6,962 nt of DNA from Sphingomonadaceae bacterium (GTDB lineage Bacteria; Pseudomonadota; Alphaproteobacteria; Sphingomonadales; Sphingomonadaceae). Below the pieces are notes generated by a model that saw nothing but the letters and a program-made list of their open reading frames with translations, searched no databases and was not told the origin of the DNA. The translations under genes were made by a program, and so were the position numbers. Where the stretch lies: NCBI GenBank assembly GCA_947451875.1, contig CANGBE010000074.1:1-6962 (forward strand), given 5' to 3'. Of this stretch, positions 5,710 to 6,962 are shown in pieces (position 1 is the stretch's first letter; every line of letters begins with the position of its first letter).

Positions 5710-6552
5710 CAGCAGCTTGGCCAGTTCGCGGAACACTGGCATGGCCGCCACTATGCCGCCGTCTGCGGTCATAACCTGAAGGCAGACGTGATTGGCCCCG
5801 GCGGCAAAGTGTTCATCGATCCGGGCCTTGATCGCCGCAGCGTCGCCATAGGCAAACAGCGCATCGATAAGACGATCGCTGACGCTATCAATGTCTTCCT
5901 GTGTTATGCCGAGCCGCAACCAGTTATTGGTGTAGTTCGGTAGGCGGGCGTAATGCTCCACCGCCTTGCGGGCGACAGCGCGGGCCTTTTCGGGATCGCT
6001 TTCCAGCACAACGCCCTGTTCGGGAGCCAGCAGTTTGCCGGGGCCTAGTACCTTGCGGGCCTCAGCCGTATGCTGCGGGTTAATCAGATAGGGGTGGGCG
6101 CCTGCTGTTCGCTCCCCCGATAGCGCAAGCATCTTTGGCCCGAGAGCGGCAAGGCATAGCTGATCGCACGGCAGGTCCAGCGCTGCGAGCTGATCAAGGT
6201 AACTGCGCATCGCAGCAACCGGCTTTGCCCAAGCGTCGCCAATCAACGGCGCGTGGCTGATGCCCAGCCCGAGCATAACCCGCCCCTGCTTATCGGCGGG
6301 CAGGGCATTGAACCATGATGCAATTTCGGCCGGCTCATGCTTCCACACGTTGAGGATGCCAGTGGCGATCATCGCTTTGTTTGTCGCAGCCAGCAGGTGA
6401 TCGAGATCGTCCATAACATCGCCGCCGATGCCGCCGGGCACCCACAGCGTGCCATAGCCCAGATCCTCAAGCTCTACCGCCGCAGCAGCGCCCTCAGCCT
6501 TGTCGCCAAAGCGCAGTTCCATCGACCATACGCCTATCCGCCCGAGATTCAT
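5704..6552 (-). CDS. LLM-class flavin/F420-type oxidoreductase (TIGR03620-like)
   Basis: A 282-residue TIM-barrel oxidoreductase of the luciferase-like (LLM) superfamily. Recognisable parts are MNLGRIGVWSMELRF at the start, AVELEDLGYGTLWVPGGIGG (25-44) and ATGILNVWKHEPAEIA (63-78). Further on are GRVMLGLGISHAPLI (90-104), ALGPKMLALSGERTAGAHPY (136-155) and the C-terminal YGDAAAIKARIDEHFAAGANHV (235-256). These fit the 'probable F420-dependent oxidoreductase' group around MSMEG_4141. Whether it uses F420 or FMN is not shown by the sequence. The start at 6552 has a good ribosome site, AGGGG (6563-6559), 6 bases before the ATG. The gene is transcribed from its own SoxR-like promoter. Its last codon and stop overlap the end of the GNAT gene by 6 bases. 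Confidence 0.87.
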   Translation of the reverse strand: MNLGRIGVWSMELRFGDKAEGAAAAVELEDLGYGTLWVPGGIGGDVMDDLDHLLAATNKAMIATGILNVWKHEPAEIASWFNALPADKQGRVMLGLGISHAPLIGDAWAKPVAAMRSYLDQLAALDLPCDQLCLAALGPKMLALSGERTAGAHPYLINPQHTAEARKVLGPGKLLAPEQGVVLESDPEKARAVARKAVEHYARLPNYTNNWLRLGITQEDIDSVSDRLIDALFAYGDAAAIKARIDEHFAAGANHVCLQVMTADGGIVAAMPVFRELAKLLL

Positions 6553-6581
6553 GCTTTACCCCTGATAACTCCGCTCAGGAT

Positions 6582-6612
6582 ATTAGAGCACGTCAAGCTA
6601 GCTTGCTGTCAA
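6582..6612 (-). promoter_or_regulatory. Promoter of the LLM oxidoreductase with SoxR/MerR-type operator
   Basis: On the minus strand a perfect TTGACA (6612-6607) is followed after a 19-base spacer by TCTAAT (6587-6582). Transcription would begin near 6575, about 22 bases before the ATG. The spacer holds the perfect 12-base palindrome CAAGCTAGCTTG (6594-6605). A too-long 19-base spacer filled by a palindrome is the mark of promoters activated by MerR-family regulators. CAAG-N4-CTTG, one base after the -35, is the register of the E. coli soxS SoxR box (core TCAAGTTAACTTGA). The outer half-sites are only partly conserved. No regulator gene is in the window. Confidence 0.55.
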
Positions 6613-6616
6613 CGCG

Positions 6617-6645
6617 AAAGGGCCCCTCCCTTGCGGGAGAGGCCC
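6617..6645 (-). terminator. Intrinsic terminator of the CsgG-like gene
   Basis: Read on the minus strand, GGGCCTCTCCC (6645-6635) and GGGAGGGGCCC (6630-6620) form an 11-base stem with one mismatch and the loop GCAA, followed by TTTC. It lies 40 bases after the stop codon at 6685 and just before the -35 of the oxidoreductase promoter, so it separates the two minus-strand genes. Confidence 0.8.
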
Positions 6646-6650
6646 TAATC

Positions 6651-6686
6651 AATCGCACGATCCGCCCCTGCGATGGGGCAGCGATT
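6651..6686. repeat. Bulged inverted repeat at the end of the CsgG-like gene
   Basis: AATCGC (6651-6656) pairs with GCGATT (6681-6686), and inside it GCCCC (6664-6668) pairs with GGGGC (6675-6679). The outer arm overlaps the TAA stop. It may strengthen termination or protect the mRNA end. It has no T-run of its own. Confidence 0.3.
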
Positions 6687-6962
6687 ATTTTGCTTGAGGC
6701 GCAGCGGCTGCCGCATTGTCAGGCAGGCCGCCGAATTGGCTAACTAGCTTTGTATAAGCATCAAGATAGGCCAGCACGATCACCTGACCGATCGCCGTAT
6801 CCTGATAGCCGCCGCCGCCAGCTGCAGCAAAAGTGCCACCGCCAAACAAGCCGCCACCGCCCGCGCCGAATGAAAGGTCACTCTTGCGGGCATAGCCCTC
6901 GATCAGCGCCTTTTCTTCGGTGGTGCGGGCATCGACCACCGAGATGGTCACATTGGCTTCGC
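6685..6962 (-). CDS. Probable CsgG/HfaB-family outer-membrane protein, C-terminal part (cut by right edge)
   Basis: The minus frame is open from the right edge to a TAA at 6687-6685, giving 92 full codons of the C-terminal part; the true start is outside. The visible sequence reads EANVTISVVDARTTEEKALI, then YARKSDLSFGAGG, a Gly/Ala-rich loop (GGGLFGGGTFAAAGGGGYQD), then TAIGQVIVLAYLDAYTKLVS and an Ala-rich tail. A strand of the form 'VxVVDxRTxE', a glycine-rich loop, '(Y)xxTxIGxV' and a final helix are the usual end of CsgG/HfaB-type proteins. These are outer-membrane lipoproteins that form secretion pores or anchor holdfast or curli. The signal peptide, lipobox and most of the domain are not visible, so the family call is probable and the function open. 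A GTG at 6951 within the frame is an internal Val, not a start. Confidence 0.62.
   Translation of the reverse strand, partial: EANVTISVVDARTTEEKALIEGYARKSDLSFGAGGGGLFGGGTFAAAGGGGYQDTAIGQVIVLAYLDAYTKLVSQFGGLPDNAAAAAPQAK

Noticed and set aside
6949..6951. GTG as the start of a small 88-residue protein
   Set aside because: The frame stays open to the window edge and the residues before it continue the same strand pattern, so this is an internal valine of a larger protein.

Overview
The window looks like chromosomal DNA of an alphaproteobacterium, most likely a sphingomonad (Novosphingobium/Erythrobacter type). The evidence is the GC-rich core genes, a DUF1134/EipA envelope protein, a PF20091-type alpha/beta hydrolase, GANTC sites in front of eipA, and the general protein style. 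This placement is inferred by reading, not by a search.

Left edge (1-516): the first 92 codons of a tyrosine-recombinase integrase run leftward off the window. They lie directly beyond the 3' end of a tRNA-Ser(GCU) gene on the same strand. This is the standard layout of an integrative element inserted into a tRNA 3' end. The element would lie to the left, outside the window, and the integrase fragment is clearly poorer in GC than the rest. The tRNA has a recognisable promoter on its other side.

Middle (540-5709, all + strand): eipA (DUF1134 periplasmic protein), then a secreted alpha/beta hydrolase behind a hairpin that pairs with its ribosome binding site. A di-iron membrane hydroxylase of the sterol desaturase superfamily follows 30 bases later. 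After it come a class I aspartate/aromatic aminotransferase, whose start lies in two tandem palindromes, and a GNAT acetyltransferase one base behind it. The hydrolase-hydroxylase and aminotransferase-GNAT pairs are probably each co-transcribed. Nothing in the sequence fixes a shared pathway.

Right part (5704-6962, - strand): an LLM-class (F420/FMN-type) oxidoreductase converges on the GNAT gene and shares a 6-base CTATAG with it as the last codon plus stop of both. Its promoter has a perfect TTGACA, a 19-base spacer and a CAAG-N4-CTTG palindrome placed as in SoxR-controlled promoters. Upstream is a strong intrinsic terminator for the last gene, the C-terminal part of a probable CsgG/HfaB-family protein, which is cut by the right edge.

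No CRISPR array, insertion sequence, rRNA or complete mobile element is present. The most interesting points are the island boundary at tRNA-Ser and the SoxR-like promoter of the oxidoreductase. Next are the two RNA/DNA structures placed over translation starts.
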